A program made the position numbers and the translations under genes. A DNA stretch of 64,000 nt from Sandaracinaceae bacterium. GTDB taxonomy: Bacteria > Myxococcota_A > Polyangia > Polyangiales > Houyiibacteriaceae. Below the pieces are notes generated by a model. The model did no database searches. It was given only the letters and a program-made list of their open reading frames with translations, and was not told the origin of the DNA. The DNA is taken from NCBI GenBank assembly GCA_020633075.1, contig JACKEI010000001.1:124001-188000 (forward strand), given 5' to 3'. The stretch's first letter is position 1, and every line of letters begins with the position of its first letter. This document shows, piece by piece, positions 27,559 to 36,142 of the stretch.

Positions 27559-29703
27559 CTAGCCGAGAGGCGTGCGCGGCGGCGGGGGCGGCGTCTGGTC
27601 GATCACCACCTGCTCGGAGACCGTGCGCTTGTCCGGCTTCGGCTCGCCTCCCGGCGCCAGCTCGCGCAGGCTGGTCAGCCCGCTGCGAATCAGCGCGCCG
27701 TCGACCTCCGGCAGCTTGGGGTAGGGCGGACGGTCCTCGCCTCGGCGGATGAGCTCGAGCGCCGTGGGCCCCCACATGATCAGCACGTTGATCGTCAACA
27801 GCAGGTGACTCGCGCTCATGATCCAGTAGCGGTACTCCGGCAAGAACGTCACCACGAAGAGCGCCACGAAGTAGCCCAGGGTCGCCAACCAGAAGCGGTG
27901 CTCCAGCAGCAGCGAGACGATGCCCGCGATGGTGAACCACAGGAAGAAGTTCAGCGTCATCGTGGTCTCGATGTCGATGCCGCGCACGCCGCACACCAGG
28001 TTCATGACCATCTGCGCGAGCAGCGTGAACATCACGGAAGACATGAGCTGCCGGTTCAGCTTGGTCTTGCTCATGGAGTCCCGCGCCCACCACGCGAACC
28101 CCACACCGACGAGCAGCAGACCACCGGTGGAGTAGATCATCCCGAGGTGGGACTCGCGCGTCATGCCGGTCATCTCCGGTAGCCAGCGGCTGAGGGCCAA
28201 GGGACTGAGCGTCCAGATGAAGCCCATGATCAAGCCCAGCAGCACGCGGGTGCGCGCGCCCGTCGCGGAGTCGTTGTCGCGCACGATCTCGTTGACCCGC
28301 AGCTGCTCGGCGGCCTTGACCAGCTGCGCCTCTTCGACGCGCTGCCGCAGCTCGGTCGGGGGTTGCTCGAGGCCGCTGAGCAGCGTGGCGGCGGCCTTCG
28401 CGTCTCCCAGCCCCAGCTCGTACTCCACCATGGCCGCGGTCGCGCGGCGGATGCCCTCGATGGCGGCACCGTTGTCGGGCCACTCCTTGAGCGACTCGCG
28501 GAACGCGAAGCGGCACTCCGCGAACATGTTGTGCAGGTGCAGGTGACGCTCGTCGCTCTCGCTGTTGGCGTCCGGGCGCTCGAGCTCGCGCAGCAGCTCG
28601 CGCAGCCTCCCCGCCGCTTGTCGCGCCGGCTGCCGCGACCCGCGGTGCCGCAAGAAGCTCTCGAGCGCCAGCTTGAACTGCAGGGCGGACTCGAAGCGTT
28701 GCTTCGGGTCGGCGTCCATCGCGCGTCGGCAGATGCGACCCAGCTCGTGCGGGACGCCGTCCGGGATGGGTGGGGGAGACGAGATGATGCTGGCGACGAT
28801 GTCGGGCAGCTTCGCGCCGCCGTGCGGCACCGTGCCCGAGAGCAGCTCGTACAGCATCGCTCCCAGCAGGTACACGTCCGTGCGCTCGCTGAGCAGGCTG
28901 TGCTCACCACCCAGCATCTCGGGGGCCATGTAGCAAGGCGTCCCGGCCATCTGGGTCGCGTGCCTCGCCAGCGGAATACGCCCGGTGTGCTCGATGCGCA
29001 TGCTCACGGCGATGCCCCAGTCCACCACGTACACCTCGCCCAGCTCCCCGATCATGATGTTCTCGGGCTTGAGATCACGGTGGATGATGCCCCGCGTGTG
29101 GGCGAAGTGGACCGCGTCACAGACCTGCATCAGCACGCGCAGGTTCCACTCCAGGAGGTCGCTGTCGTTGAAGCGCTGACGCACCGTCTCCGGGTCGTCC
29201 ATCAGGTGCGCCCACTGCGTGCCCTCGATGCGCATCAGCAGGATCAGGGGCGTGCCCGAGGCGTCCACCGTGATGTCGTAGACCGGGATGATGTTCGGGT
29301 GCTCCATGTACCCGGTGACCCAGGCCTCCTGGAGCAGCTTGATGGTGTTGGCCTCGGTCGTGGCCTCGCGCTTCAGGCGCTTCACGGCCACCTTGCGCCC
29401 CATGGAGACCTGGTCGGCCAGCAGGACCTCCCCCATGCCGCCTTGGCCCAGCAGCTCACCCACGTGCACCGCGCGGCCACGCGCGCTGCTGGGCGTGATG
29501 GCCTGGAGCAGCTCGAGGGCGCGCTTGGCGGACTCGTCGGGCAGGAGGGCGGGCTCGATGGTGCGCGAGGGGGCGCGCTGGATCGTGTCGGCGTCCACCG
29601 CGAGCGTCCGCAGCACGGCGTCGAGGGATTGTTGCGCGGCGTCGATCATGGGCAGTGCAGAGTCATGTGGGGTCGCAGACAGCTGCGGGGGAAGCCGCAG
29701 CAT
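27559..29703 (-). CDS. Ser/Thr protein kinase with polytopic membrane C-terminus
   Basis: A 714-residue kinase. The catalytic domain (about 80-345) has the glycine loop LGQGGMGEV, Lys108, HRDLKPEN, DWG in place of DFG, and APE, so it should be active. A helical linker (about 360-460) with TPR-like periodicity leads to six predicted membrane segments (about 480-660) and a short tail rich in Pro. The kinase is cytoplasmic with the membrane part downstream, the reverse of PknB-type kinases with an external sensor. ATG 29649 is a possible internal start. A 12-bp perfect palindrome overlaps the putative promoter. Confidence 0.88.
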   Translation of the reverse strand: MLRLPPQLSATPHDSALPMIDAAQQSLDAVLRTLAVDADTIQRAPSRTIEPALLPDESAKRALELLQAITPSSARGRAVHVGELLGQGGMGEVLLADQVSMGRKVAVKRLKREATTEANTIKLLQEAWVTGYMEHPNIIPVYDITVDASGTPLILLMRIEGTQWAHLMDDPETVRQRFNDSDLLEWNLRVLMQVCDAVHFAHTRGIIHRDLKPENIMIGELGEVYVVDWGIAVSMRIEHTGRIPLARHATQMAGTPCYMAPEMLGGEHSLLSERTDVYLLGAMLYELLSGTVPHGGAKLPDIVASIISSPPPIPDGVPHELGRICRRAMDADPKQRFESALQFKLALESFLRHRGSRQPARQAAGRLRELLRELERPDANSESDERHLHLHNMFAECRFAFRESLKEWPDNGAAIEGIRRATAAMVEYELGLGDAKAAATLLSGLEQPPTELRQRVEEAQLVKAAEQLRVNEIVRDNDSATGARTRVLLGLIMGFIWTLSPLALSRWLPEMTGMTRESHLGMIYSTGGLLLVGVGFAWWARDSMSKTKLNRQLMSSVMFTLLAQMVMNLVCGVRGIDIETTMTLNFFLWFTIAGIVSLLLEHRFWLATLGYFVALFVVTFLPEYRYWIMSASHLLLTINVLIMWGPTALELIRRGEDRPPYPKLPEVDGALIRSGLTSLRELAPGGEPKPDKRTVSEQVVIDQTPPPPPRTPLG

Positions 29704-29708
29704 GCGTC

Positions 29709-29722
29709 ATCGTGCACGATAC
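29709..29722 (-). promoter_or_regulatory. Palindrome and -10 element upstream of the kinase
   Basis: ATCGTGCACGAT (29709-29720) is a perfect 12-bp palindrome overlapping the TATCGT hexamer (29722-29717 on the minus strand), 13 nt before the ATG. It is a plausible operator. Confidence 0.4.
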
Positions 29723-29770
29723 AGCGGTCGCGGACGGAATAATCCGGCCATGGTGGCCCGTGGCGGGGGA

Positions 29771-30886
29771 TCAGCCCCCGATCAGGCTCATCCCTACGTG
29801 GCGATGCTCCGCCTCGTCGGGGTCCAGGAACCCGTGGCCGTCGCCCTTGTTCCCGAGGGCGTAGCTGAGCGCCCAGGCGACATCCCGGTCGCTGCCGCCG
29901 GCGCGCAGGATGTCGCGCAGGCTGAGCGCGCTGCGGGAAGCGAGGCACCCACGAAGGTCACCTCGCGCCGTGAGCCGGATGCGGTTGCAGCTGTCGCAGA
30001 AGGTGCCGCTGAGCGGGGTGATGAAGCCGACGCGGCGACCCTGGGCGTGCGCGGCCCGCGCGTACCGGGCGGGGCCTTGGTCACCGGCTGCGGGCGCTTC
30101 GAGCGGGGGAGCGCCCGCCGCATTGCTCGCGCCGACCAACATGTCCCCCAAGACCTGCTCCACGTCCGCGCGGGTCATGCGCATGGCGCTGGGGAGCTTG
30201 GCGCCTTCTCCCAGGGGCATGAGCTCGATGAAGCGCGGCACGGCGCCGAGGTCCCAGGCGTGCTGCACCAGCGCGCGCAGCTCGCCGTCGTTCACGCCAC
30301 GCATGGGGATGGTGTTGGTCTTGAGCGTGAGCCCCGCCGCGCGGGCCGCGTTGAGCCCCGCCAGCACCGCGCGCAGCGACCCGCCCCGTGTGATCTCGGC
30401 GAAGCGCTCCGCGTTCAGCGAGTCGATGGAGACGTTGACGCCGCGCAGCCCGGCCTCGGCGAGCGGGCCCGCCAGCTCCGCCAGGCGGCCCGCGTTGGTG
30501 GTCATGACCAGCTCCACGTCTGGGGCCTCGCGGTGCGACAGGGCCACCAGCCGGACGATGTCCTTGCGGACCAAGGGCTCGCCGCCCGTGAAGCGCACAC
30601 GCGTGACGCCCATCTGGTTGAGGATGCGCACCAGGCGCGCCACCTCTTCGAAGGACATGAGCTCATCGCGCAGGGCGTGCTCTTCTTCGCCACCCGGAGG
30701 CATGCAGTAGACGCAGGCCATGTCGCAGCGGTCGGTCAGGCTGATGCGCGCGTAGGTGTAGCGTCGCCCCTGCCCGTCACTCAAGGAGGGCAGCCCCTGC
30801 GCACCGAAGCCGGGCGGCCGAGGCGGATACGACGCGAGCGCGTCATACGTCGCCATGCGGCTGCTGAGCACGGGGAGGCGCTTCAT
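29771..30886 (-). CDS. moaA: GTP 3',8-cyclase MoaA (molybdenum cofactor synthesis)
   Basis: A 371-residue radical-SAM enzyme catalysing the first step of molybdenum cofactor synthesis, GTP to 3',8-cyclo-7,8-dihydro-GTP. The N-terminal cluster ligands are Cys54, Cys58 and Cys61 in TDRCDMACVYC; FTGGEPL follows, and the C-terminal cluster motif CDSCNRIRLTARGDLRGCL and the final Gly-Gly needed for activity are intact. The segment before the first Cys motif is about 45 residues, longer than in E. coli, and there is an Ala/Pro-rich insert near residue 270. ATG 30886 is chosen because TACAGT lies exactly 6 nt before it. No other moa gene is present. Confidence 0.95.
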   Translation of the reverse strand: MKRLPVLSSRMATYDALASYPPRPPGFGAQGLPSLSDGQGRRYTYARISLTDRCDMACVYCMPPGGEEEHALRDELMSFEEVARLVRILNQMGVTRVRFTGGEPLVRKDIVRLVALSHREAPDVELVMTTNAGRLAELAGPLAEAGLRGVNVSIDSLNAERFAEITRGGSLRAVLAGLNAARAAGLTLKTNTIPMRGVNDGELRALVQHAWDLGAVPRFIELMPLGEGAKLPSAMRMTRADVEQVLGDMLVGASNAAGAPPLEAPAAGDQGPARYARAAHAQGRRVGFITPLSGTFCDSCNRIRLTARGDLRGCLASRSALSLRDILRAGGSDRDVAWALSYALGNKGDGHGFLDPDEAEHRHVGMSLIGG

Positions 30887-30892
30887 GTTCGG

Positions 30893-30898
30893 ACTGTA
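30893..30898 (-). promoter_or_regulatory. Putative -10 hexamer (leaderless) for moaA
   Basis: TACAGT, 6 nt, ATG 30886 on the minus strand. I saw no molybdenum-cofactor riboswitch-like structure here. Confidence 0.45.
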
Positions 30899-30954
30899 GC
30901 AGGCTCGCTGCCGACGCACAGGCGCTCACTGCTCGGAGGGCGCCGTTACCTCGC

Positions 30955-31662
30955 CTACGCGAGGGTGTCCTCGAAGAAGCGGCGCATCTCCATCCAGGAG
31001 CGGCGCGCGGCGTCTTCGTCGTAGACGGTGCCGAAGCTCGGGTCGTTGGCCTGTGGGTTGGTGAAGGCGTGCACCACGCCGGGGTACGCGTGCAGCTGCC
31101 AGTCGGCGTTGATGCGCTTCATCTCGGCCGCGAAGGTGCCCACGTCTTCGGGGGGCGCCATGGGGTCGTCCTGCCCGTGCTGCACCAAGATCTGGGCCCG
31201 CACCTCGGCGTCCAGGGGCTCGCCGATCTTCAGCAGCCCGTGGAAGCTCACCACGCCGCGCAGCGGCAGTCCCATGCGGGCCATGAGGATGGCGCACAGC
31301 CCGCCGAAGCAGAAGCCAATGGCGCCCATGCGCTCGCCGTCGACGCCTTCGGTCGCGCGCACGACGTCGTTTGCGCGCGCGAGGCGACTGCGTAGCTTGG
31401 CGGGGTCGCCCAGGACGCCCATCATGAGCGCCCGGCTCGAGGCCGTGTCGGTCCCGCGCTTGCCGACGCCATAGAGGTCGATGGCCGCGCCCACGTAGCC
31501 CAGCTTGGCCAGCGCGCGCGCCTTGTCCTCCGCGAAGCCGTCACGACCGGCCCAGGTGTGGCACACCATCACGGCCGGTCGTGGCTCGAGGGCGTCCGGG
31601 CGCGCGACGAACACGTCGAAGTCCTCGCCGTCGTGCGAGTAGGGCAAGAGGTCGGTCTGCAT
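30955..31662 (-). CDS. Dienelactone hydrolase family protein
   Basis: A 235-residue alpha/beta hydrolase of the DLH type. The nucleophile is Cys118 in GFCFGG, with Asp in GQDDPMAP and His in GVVHAFTNP completing the triad. DLH enzymes hydrolyse dienelactones in aromatic-ring degradation, but many members act on other esters; no chlorocatechol genes are nearby. It ends 68 bp upstream of the moaA start on the same strand. Start ATG 31662 with TAGTCT 6 nt upstream. Confidence 0.85.
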   Translation of the reverse strand: MQTDLLPYSHDGEDFDVFVARPDALEPRPAVMVCHTWAGRDGFAEDKARALAKLGYVGAAIDLYGVGKRGTDTASSRALMMGVLGDPAKLRSRLARANDVVRATEGVDGERMGAIGFCFGGLCAILMARMGLPLRGVVSFHGLLKIGEPLDAEVRAQILVQHGQDDPMAPPEDVGTFAAEMKRINADWQLHAYPGVVHAFTNPQANDPSFGTVYDEDAARRSWMEMRRFFEDTLA

Positions 31663-31668
31663 GGGGAC

Positions 31669-31674
31669 AGACTA
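31669..31674 (-). promoter_or_regulatory. Putative -10 hexamer (leaderless) for the DLH gene
   Basis: TAGTCT, 6 nt, ATG 31662 on the minus strand. Confidence 0.45.
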
Positions 31675-31716
31675 GAGCAGCAACGCCCAGAGACCGAGAG
31701 AAACCGCGTGCGCTCG

Positions 31717-32343
31717 CTACGGCGCGAAGGCGCGCAGCATGTAGGCGCGCACCCGCGCGACCAGCCCCTCCACGTCGCCGTCGCCGCGGTCCACGTAGTC
31801 CGCCAGCATGACCTGGTGCGCGGCGATCATGAGGCGCGCGGACAGCAGCGGGTCTTCACGCACCATCACGCCAGCGTCCATGGCGCGGGTCAGGAAGAGC
31901 GCGATGATCTGCAACCCGGTGTCGAACTGCCGCACCTGCTCCGGGCTGATGTAGCCGCTGCCGAGCGCCCACGCGTGGCCTCCGGCCAGGTGGATCTTCA
32001 GGTAGTTGGGGTGCGCGGCCAGGTAGCGCATGTAGGCGTCCGTGCCGCTCAGCACGGCCTCGAGCGGACCGCCTGCCAGATCCGCGTGCGACGTGGCAGC
32101 GTGGATGAGCTTCTCCCCCTGCTGGCGGTGGATGGCGTCCAGGACGTCCTGCTTGCCGGCGAAGACCTTGTAGAGGGTCCCCAGGGCCACGCCCGCCTCT
32201 GCGGCCACCGTCTGCATGCGTGACGCCTCGTAGCCCTGTTCGGCAAAGACGCGCTCCGCTGCCTCCAGGATCGCGGCCCGGTAGAGCTCTGCCCGTGCCG
32301 CTCGGACGTCCTTCCCGGTGGTCTTTGCCTTCCGCGTCGCCAT
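31717..32343 (-). CDS. TetR/AcrR-family regulator, divergent from a steroid-type Rieske gene
   Basis: A 208-residue regulator: N-terminal TetR helix-turn-helix (about 15-62; AAERVFAEQGYEAS, GVALGTLYKVFAGKQ) and an all-helical ligand domain. Lysine-rich N-terminal tail. The start at ATG 32343 removes 45 residues of a longer frame that would cover the promoter region; TAGTCT ends exactly 7 nt upstream. The 133-bp intergenic region holds a perfect match to the KstR consensus, so this protein probably represses the Rieske gene and may regulate itself. Its ligand might be a steroid or fatty acyl compound (inference). Confidence 0.85.
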   Translation of the reverse strand: MATRKAKTTGKDVRAARAELYRAAILEAAERVFAEQGYEASRMQTVAAEAGVALGTLYKVFAGKQDVLDAIHRQQGEKLIHAATSHADLAGGPLEAVLSGTDAYMRYLAAHPNYLKIHLAGGHAWALGSGYISPEQVRQFDTGLQIIALFLTRAMDAGVMVREDPLLSARLMIAAHQVMLADYVDRGDGDVEGLVARVRAYMLRAFAP

Positions 32344-32350
32344 GGCGCGG

Positions 32351-32356
32351 AGACTA
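32351..32356 (-). promoter_or_regulatory. Putative -10 hexamer (leaderless) for the TetR gene
   Basis: TAGTCT, 7 nt, ATG 32343 on the minus strand. Confidence 0.45.
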
Positions 32357-32405
32357 CCAGCAGGCGCTCGCGTGACCACTTCTCTTTGCGTCCGCTCGGT
32401 AGCAC

Positions 32406-32436
32406 TTGCGAAAACTGAAACATGTTCTAGTATGGT
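32406..32436 (+). promoter_or_regulatory. Promoter of the KshA-like gene with KstR-type operator in the spacer
   Basis: TTGCGA (32406-32411) and TATGGT (32431-32436) could form a promoter with a 19-bp spacer. Inside the spacer, 32416-32429 reads TGAAACATGTTCTA and fits TNNAACNNGTTNNA, the published KstR operator consensus, at every fixed position. A repressor bound here would block RNA polymerase. The leader would be about 34 nt with a GGAGAG/AAGG site before the ATG. Confidence 0.6.
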
Positions 32437-32476
32437 CGGCACCGCAGGACGCGGCGCATTCTCGGAGAGCAAGGTC

Positions 32477-33460
32477 ATGCAGAATCGCTACTACACCCCA
32501 GGCATCCCCATGGGTTGGTTCCAGGTCGAGTACACGGACCAGCTGAAGGCGGGCGACGTCAAGCCGCTCAAGTACTTTGGGAAGGACCTCGTCCTCTACC
32601 GCACGGAGAGCGGTGAGGCGGTGCTCCTGGACGCGTTCTGCCCGCACCTCGGTGCACACCTCGGCCACGGTGGCAAGGTCAAGGGCGAGAACATCGAGTG
32701 CCCGTTCCATGCATGGCAGTTCAGCACGGACGGCAACGTCGCCGCCGTGCCCTACGCGCAGCGTCTGCCGCGCAAGGCCTGCCTGCCCAAGTGGACCGTC
32801 AAGGAGGTCGGCGGCCTGATCATGACCTGGTACCACCCGGAGGGTGGCGAGCCCAAGTGGGACATCCCGGACGAGATCCCGGAGTGGGGCAACGCCGCGG
32901 GTGAGCGCAACGAGATGTGGACGGACTACGAGATCCGCGAGTGGACCATCCGCACCACCAACCAGGAGATGGCGGAGAACTCGGTGGACTCGGCGCACTT
33001 CCACTACGTGCACGGCGCCACGAACATGCCGCAGTCCGAGGCCGAGGTGCGCGACCATGTGTTGCGGGTGTTCAGCAACACCGGCATGGAGACGCCGCGC
33101 GGCCCGGTTCCTGGGTCGGTCGAGAGCCTGGCTTACGGCTTCGGCATCGCGCTGGTGCGCTTCAAGGGCATCGTGGAGACGCTCAACGTCGCGTGCACCA
33201 CGCCCATCGACGCGGAGAACGTCCACGTGCGCTTCGCCTTCGCCGTGAACAAGAGCGCGGGCGCCAACGTGGCCAAGGGCGTGGGCGCCGCGTTCGTGAA
33301 GGAGGTCAGCCGGCAGCTGGGCCAGGACATCCCCATCTGGGAGAACAAGGTCCAGTACGAGAAGCCGCTGCTGTGTGACGGAGACGGCCCCATCGCCATG
33401 TTCCGGCGCTGGTGCGAGCAGTTCTACGCGACGCCGCAGCAAGAGGCCGCGGCCGAGTAG
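32477..33460 (+). CDS. Rieske oxygenase, KshA/Neverland-like (putative steroid oxygenase)
   Basis: A 327-residue oxygenase component. The Rieske [2Fe-2S] ligands are Cys55-x-His57 and Cys75-x2-His78 (17 residues between), and the mononuclear iron site is Asp171, His174 and His179 with the bridging region ENSVDSAHFHYVH. It resembles KshA (3-ketosteroid 9-alpha-hydroxylase) through IPIWENKVQYEKPLLCDGDGP near the C-terminus, and the Rieske segment CPHLGAHL and ECPFHAW resembles cholesterol 7-desaturase (Neverland/DAF-36). Electron-donor proteins are not encoded nearby. Start ATG 32477 has an upstream GGAGAGCAAGG. Steroid or sterol substrate is inferred. Confidence 0.85.
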   Translation: MQNRYYTPGIPMGWFQVEYTDQLKAGDVKPLKYFGKDLVLYRTESGEAVLLDAFCPHLGAHLGHGGKVKGENIECPFHAWQFSTDGNVAAVPYAQRLPRKACLPKWTVKEVGGLIMTWYHPEGGEPKWDIPDEIPEWGNAAGERNEMWTDYEIREWTIRTTNQEMAENSVDSAHFHYVHGATNMPQSEAEVRDHVLRVFSNTGMETPRGPVPGSVESLAYGFGIALVRFKGIVETLNVACTTPIDAENVHVRFAFAVNKSAGANVAKGVGAAFVKEVSRQLGQDIPIWENKVQYEKPLLCDGDGPIAMFRRWCEQFYATPQQEAAAE

Positions 33461-33482
33461 GGCACCCACCGGTGCAGACGGG

Positions 33483-33512
33483 AGGGCGGCGAGTAGGCCG
33501 CCCTTCTTCGTT
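33483..33512 (+). terminator. Intrinsic terminator after the KshA-like gene
   Basis: AGGGCGGC (33483-33490) pairs with GCCGCCCT (33497-33504) across a 6-nt loop, followed by TCTTCGTT. It would end the Rieske transcript before the NTF2-fold gene or allow partial read-through. Confidence 0.7.
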
Positions 33513-33543
33513 GCACGCATCACAGCGCGACACGGAGGAAGCG

Positions 33544-34083
33544 ATGAAGACCTGGGACGTGGCCGAGATCGAGGAGGCCTTCAGGCTCTATTGGAACACC
33601 GGGATGATTCGCGAGGACTGGGACGCCTGGGCGGACCTGTTCACGGAGGACGTGGTGTACGACGAGCGCGTGCTCGGGACCATGAACGGCCGCGAGACGG
33701 TGCGCGCGTGGATCAAGCCGCTGATGGTCAAGTACGGCGAGATCTACGGCATCTACCACTGGCACCACGTCGACCCGAGCGGGCGCGTGGTGTTCCACAT
33801 GGACAACCGCCGAGACCACCCGAGCGGCGACGGCTACCTGGACTTTCCGGGCATGACGGTGCTGCAGTACGCGGGCGACGGAAAGTGGTCGCACGAGGAG
33901 GACTACTGGGCCGAGAAGCTCAGCGTGCAGTGCTACCTCGCGTACGAGAAGGCGCTGAAGACGCACGACGCACGGCACCGTGAGCGGCGCACCCGACTGC
34001 ACTGGGGTGACGGGCCGGAGTGGACCAAGGGACCCCCGTCGTACTGGGATCACCACCCGGACGAGCGCCCCGCCGGACTCTGA
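33544..34083 (+). CDS. SnoaL/NTF2-fold protein
   Basis: A 179-residue protein with an NTF2-like N-terminal domain (about 1-145; EAFRLYWNTGMIREDWDAWADLFTED start, a GRETVRAWI helix and the YHWHHVDPSGRVVF strand) and a charged 35-residue tail. NTF2-fold proteins include ketosteroid isomerases, dehydratases and ring-hydroxylating-dioxygenase small subunits, and genes for them often sit beside steroid genes. The catalytic residue pattern cannot be assigned. A strong ribosome binding site (GGAGGAAGCG) precedes the ATG. It lies downstream of the terminator. Confidence 0.75.
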   Translation: MKTWDVAEIEEAFRLYWNTGMIREDWDAWADLFTEDVVYDERVLGTMNGRETVRAWIKPLMVKYGEIYGIYHWHHVDPSGRVVFHMDNRRDHPSGDGYLDFPGMTVLQYAGDGKWSHEEDYWAEKLSVQCYLAYEKALKTHDARHRERRTRLHWGDGPEWTKGPPSYWDHHPDERPAGL

Positions 34084-34093
34084 GCCGATAGGG

Positions 34094-34099
34094 TAGAGT
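34094..34099 (+). promoter_or_regulatory. Putative -10 hexamer (leaderless) for the methyltransferase gene
   Basis: TAGAGT, 6 nt, ATG 34106. An overlapping TAGGGT lies at 34089-34094. Confidence 0.4.
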
Positions 34100-34105
34100 G
34101 GCGCC

Positions 34106-34738
34106 ATGAGCTTCCTGATGGCGCAGTTCTACGACCGGTTCATGAGCAAGTCCGAGGACGCCTGCCTGCGGCAGTGGCGCGCGGAGCTGCTGGCTGACGT
34201 GCGCGGCGACGTGCTGGAGGTGGGCGCGGGGACCGGCGCCAACCTCGCGGCCTACCCGCGCGACGGCGTGCGGCTGACGCTCTGCGAGCCCGACGAGGCC
34301 ATGCGCGCGCGGCTCGTGGCGAAGCGTGGTGCGGAGAACGCCTCTCCGCGCGTCACGGACTGGCCGGCCGAGCGGCTGGGCGTCGACGACAACAGCCAGG
34401 ACGTGGTCGTGACGACGCTGGTGTGCTGCTCGGTGACCGACTTGGGGGCAGCGCTGGCCGAGTTTCGACGCGTGCTCAGGCCGGGCGGGCGCTTCGTGTT
34501 CTTGGAGCACGTGGGCGCCGAGCAGGGCAGCGGGCGCCGGCGCGTGCAGAACGTGCTCAACCCCGCGTGGCGCAAGCTGGCGGGCAACTGCCACCTCAAC
34601 CGCGACACCGAAGCCGCCATCGCGGCCGCCGGCTTCGAGCTGGAGAGCGTCACCCGTGCGAGCATGCGCAAGGCGTTGCCCTTCATCCGGCCGACCGTGC
34701 GCGGTGTCGCGCGCCTTGACCCGCAGCGCGGCGTGTGA
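34106..34738 (+). CDS. SAM-dependent methyltransferase
   Basis: A 210-residue class I methyltransferase with motif I VLEVGAGTGANL (about 36-47), the acidic end of strand 2 (CEPDEAM), and a post-motif region with LRPGGRFVFLEHV. The gene resembles the METTL7/UbiE-like group. The residues NPAWRKLAGNCHLNRDT match the METTL7 segment with a Cys-His pair. Substrate unknown, possibly a lipid or thiol. It is 22 bp after the NTF2-fold gene and 12 bp before the aldehyde dehydrogenase, so an operon is likely in spite of its own promoter-like element. Confidence 0.8.
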   Translation: MSFLMAQFYDRFMSKSEDACLRQWRAELLADVRGDVLEVGAGTGANLAAYPRDGVRLTLCEPDEAMRARLVAKRGAENASPRVTDWPAERLGVDDNSQDVVVTTLVCCSVTDLGAALAEFRRVLRPGGRFVFLEHVGAEQGSGRRRVQNVLNPAWRKLAGNCHLNRDTEAAIAAAGFELESVTRASMRKALPFIRPTVRGVARLDPQRGV

Positions 34739-34750
34739 CCCGATCCGCGC

Positions 34751-36142
34751 ATGACTAGCAGCGCGCGCTTCACCGTGATCTCCCCGGCCGACGACTCCGT
34801 GTACTACGAGGGCGCGCTCGCGGGCCCCACCGAGCTGGACCAGGCGCTCACACGCGCCGTGTCGGCGCAGCGCGAGTGGGGGCGGCAGCCGCTCGCGGTG
34901 CGTGTGGATGGCGTCCGGCGCTTCTTGGATGAAGTGGAGAAGGTCCGCGACGAGGCCGCCGACGAGCTCACCGCGCAGATGGGCCGTCCGCGCGCGCAGG
35001 CCCCCTCCGAGTTGGCGGGCTTCCTGGACCGGGGTCGGACGATGGCGCGCCTCGCCGGGGACGCGCTCGAGGACTACGTGTTGCCGGCGAAGGACGGCTT
35101 CACGCGCGCCATCCAGCGCGTCCCCGTGGGGGTGGTGCTGGTCTTGGCCCCCTGGAACTACCCGTGGCTGACGGCCGTCAACGCGGTCGTCCCCGCGCTG
35201 CTCGCCGGCAACGCCGTGCTGCTCAAGCACGCGGAGCAGACCCCGCTGGTGGCCGAGCGCATGAGCGCCTGCGCGGCGCTCGCCGGCCTCCCTGCGGGCA
35301 CCCTGCAGCACATCCACATGAGCCACGCGCTCACCGCCGACGCCGTGCGCGACGCGCGGGTGGGGGCGGTGGCGTTCACCGGGTCCGTGGAGGGCGGCCG
35401 AGCCATCTCGCACGCCGCGGCGGGGCGCTTTCTCTCGGTGGGCTACGAGCTGGGCGGCAAGGACGCCGCGTACGTCTGCGAGGACACGGACATCGCCAAG
35501 GCCGCAGCCAACGTGGTCGATGGCGCGATGTACAACGCCGGGCAGTCCTGCTGCGCCGTCGAGCGCGTGTACGTCCACGAGCGCGTGCTGCCCGCGTTCT
35601 TGGAGGCGGCCGTGGCGGAGACGCGCGCGCTGCGTCTGGGGGACCCCCGTGAGGCCGACACCAACCTCGGGCCGCTCGTGCGTGCCCGCAACGCCGCCAT
35701 CGTGCGCGCCCAGCTGGAGCAAGCTCTCGCGCGCGGGGGGCGGGCCCTCGTGGGGGCGGACGCGGGCGCGCGCCCGCCGCAGTACGTCGCGCCGGAGGTG
35801 GTGGCGGGGGTCACACACGACATGGACCTCATGACCGCGGAGACCTTCGGGCCCGTGGTCGGTGTCATGGCGGTGGGTTCGGACGCCGAGGCCGTGGCGC
35901 GCATCAACGACAGCGCCTACGGCCTCACCGCGTCGCTGTGGACGCCGGACCTCGCGCGCGCGGAGAGCCTCGCCGCGCAGCTGGACGTGGGCACGGTCTT
36001 CATGAACCGCTGCGACTACCTGGACCCGGAGCTGGCGTGGGTGGGCGTGCGCGACTCGGGCCGCGGCTGCACGCTCTCGCGCTACGGCTTCGACGGGTTC
36101 ACGCGGTTCAAGAGCCTCCACCTGCGGCACGTGATCCCATGA
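34751..36142 (+). CDS. Aldehyde dehydrogenase
   Basis: A 463-residue NAD(P)+-dependent aldehyde dehydrogenase. The NAD-binding region has LAPWNYPWL and FTGSVEGG, the general base Glu lies in YELGGKDAAYV, the nucleophile is the first or second Cys in GQSCCAVERVYV, and the C-terminal ETFGPVVGV motif is present. The length is slightly short of the 480-500 typical of the family. It most resembles succinate-semialdehyde or medium-chain aldehyde dehydrogenases, but the substrate is not readable. Its stop overlaps the start of the Maf gene (ATGA). Confidence 0.92.
   Translation: MTSSARFTVISPADDSVYYEGALAGPTELDQALTRAVSAQREWGRQPLAVRVDGVRRFLDEVEKVRDEAADELTAQMGRPRAQAPSELAGFLDRGRTMARLAGDALEDYVLPAKDGFTRAIQRVPVGVVLVLAPWNYPWLTAVNAVVPALLAGNAVLLKHAEQTPLVAERMSACAALAGLPAGTLQHIHMSHALTADAVRDARVGAVAFTGSVEGGRAISHAAAGRFLSVGYELGGKDAAYVCEDTDIAKAAANVVDGAMYNAGQSCCAVERVYVHERVLPAFLEAAVAETRALRLGDPREADTNLGPLVRARNAAIVRAQLEQALARGGRALVGADAGARPPQYVAPEVVAGVTHDMDLMTAETFGPVVGVMAVGSDAEAVARINDSAYGLTASLWTPDLARAESLAAQLDVGTVFMNRCDYLDPELAWVGVRDSGRGCTLSRYGFDGFTRFKSLHLRHVIP

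Noticed and set aside
33920..36130. 736-codon open frame on the minus strand across the methyltransferase and aldehyde dehydrogenase
   Set aside because: Shadow frame of two clear plus-strand enzymes; low-complexity Arg/His/Ala translation with no motif.
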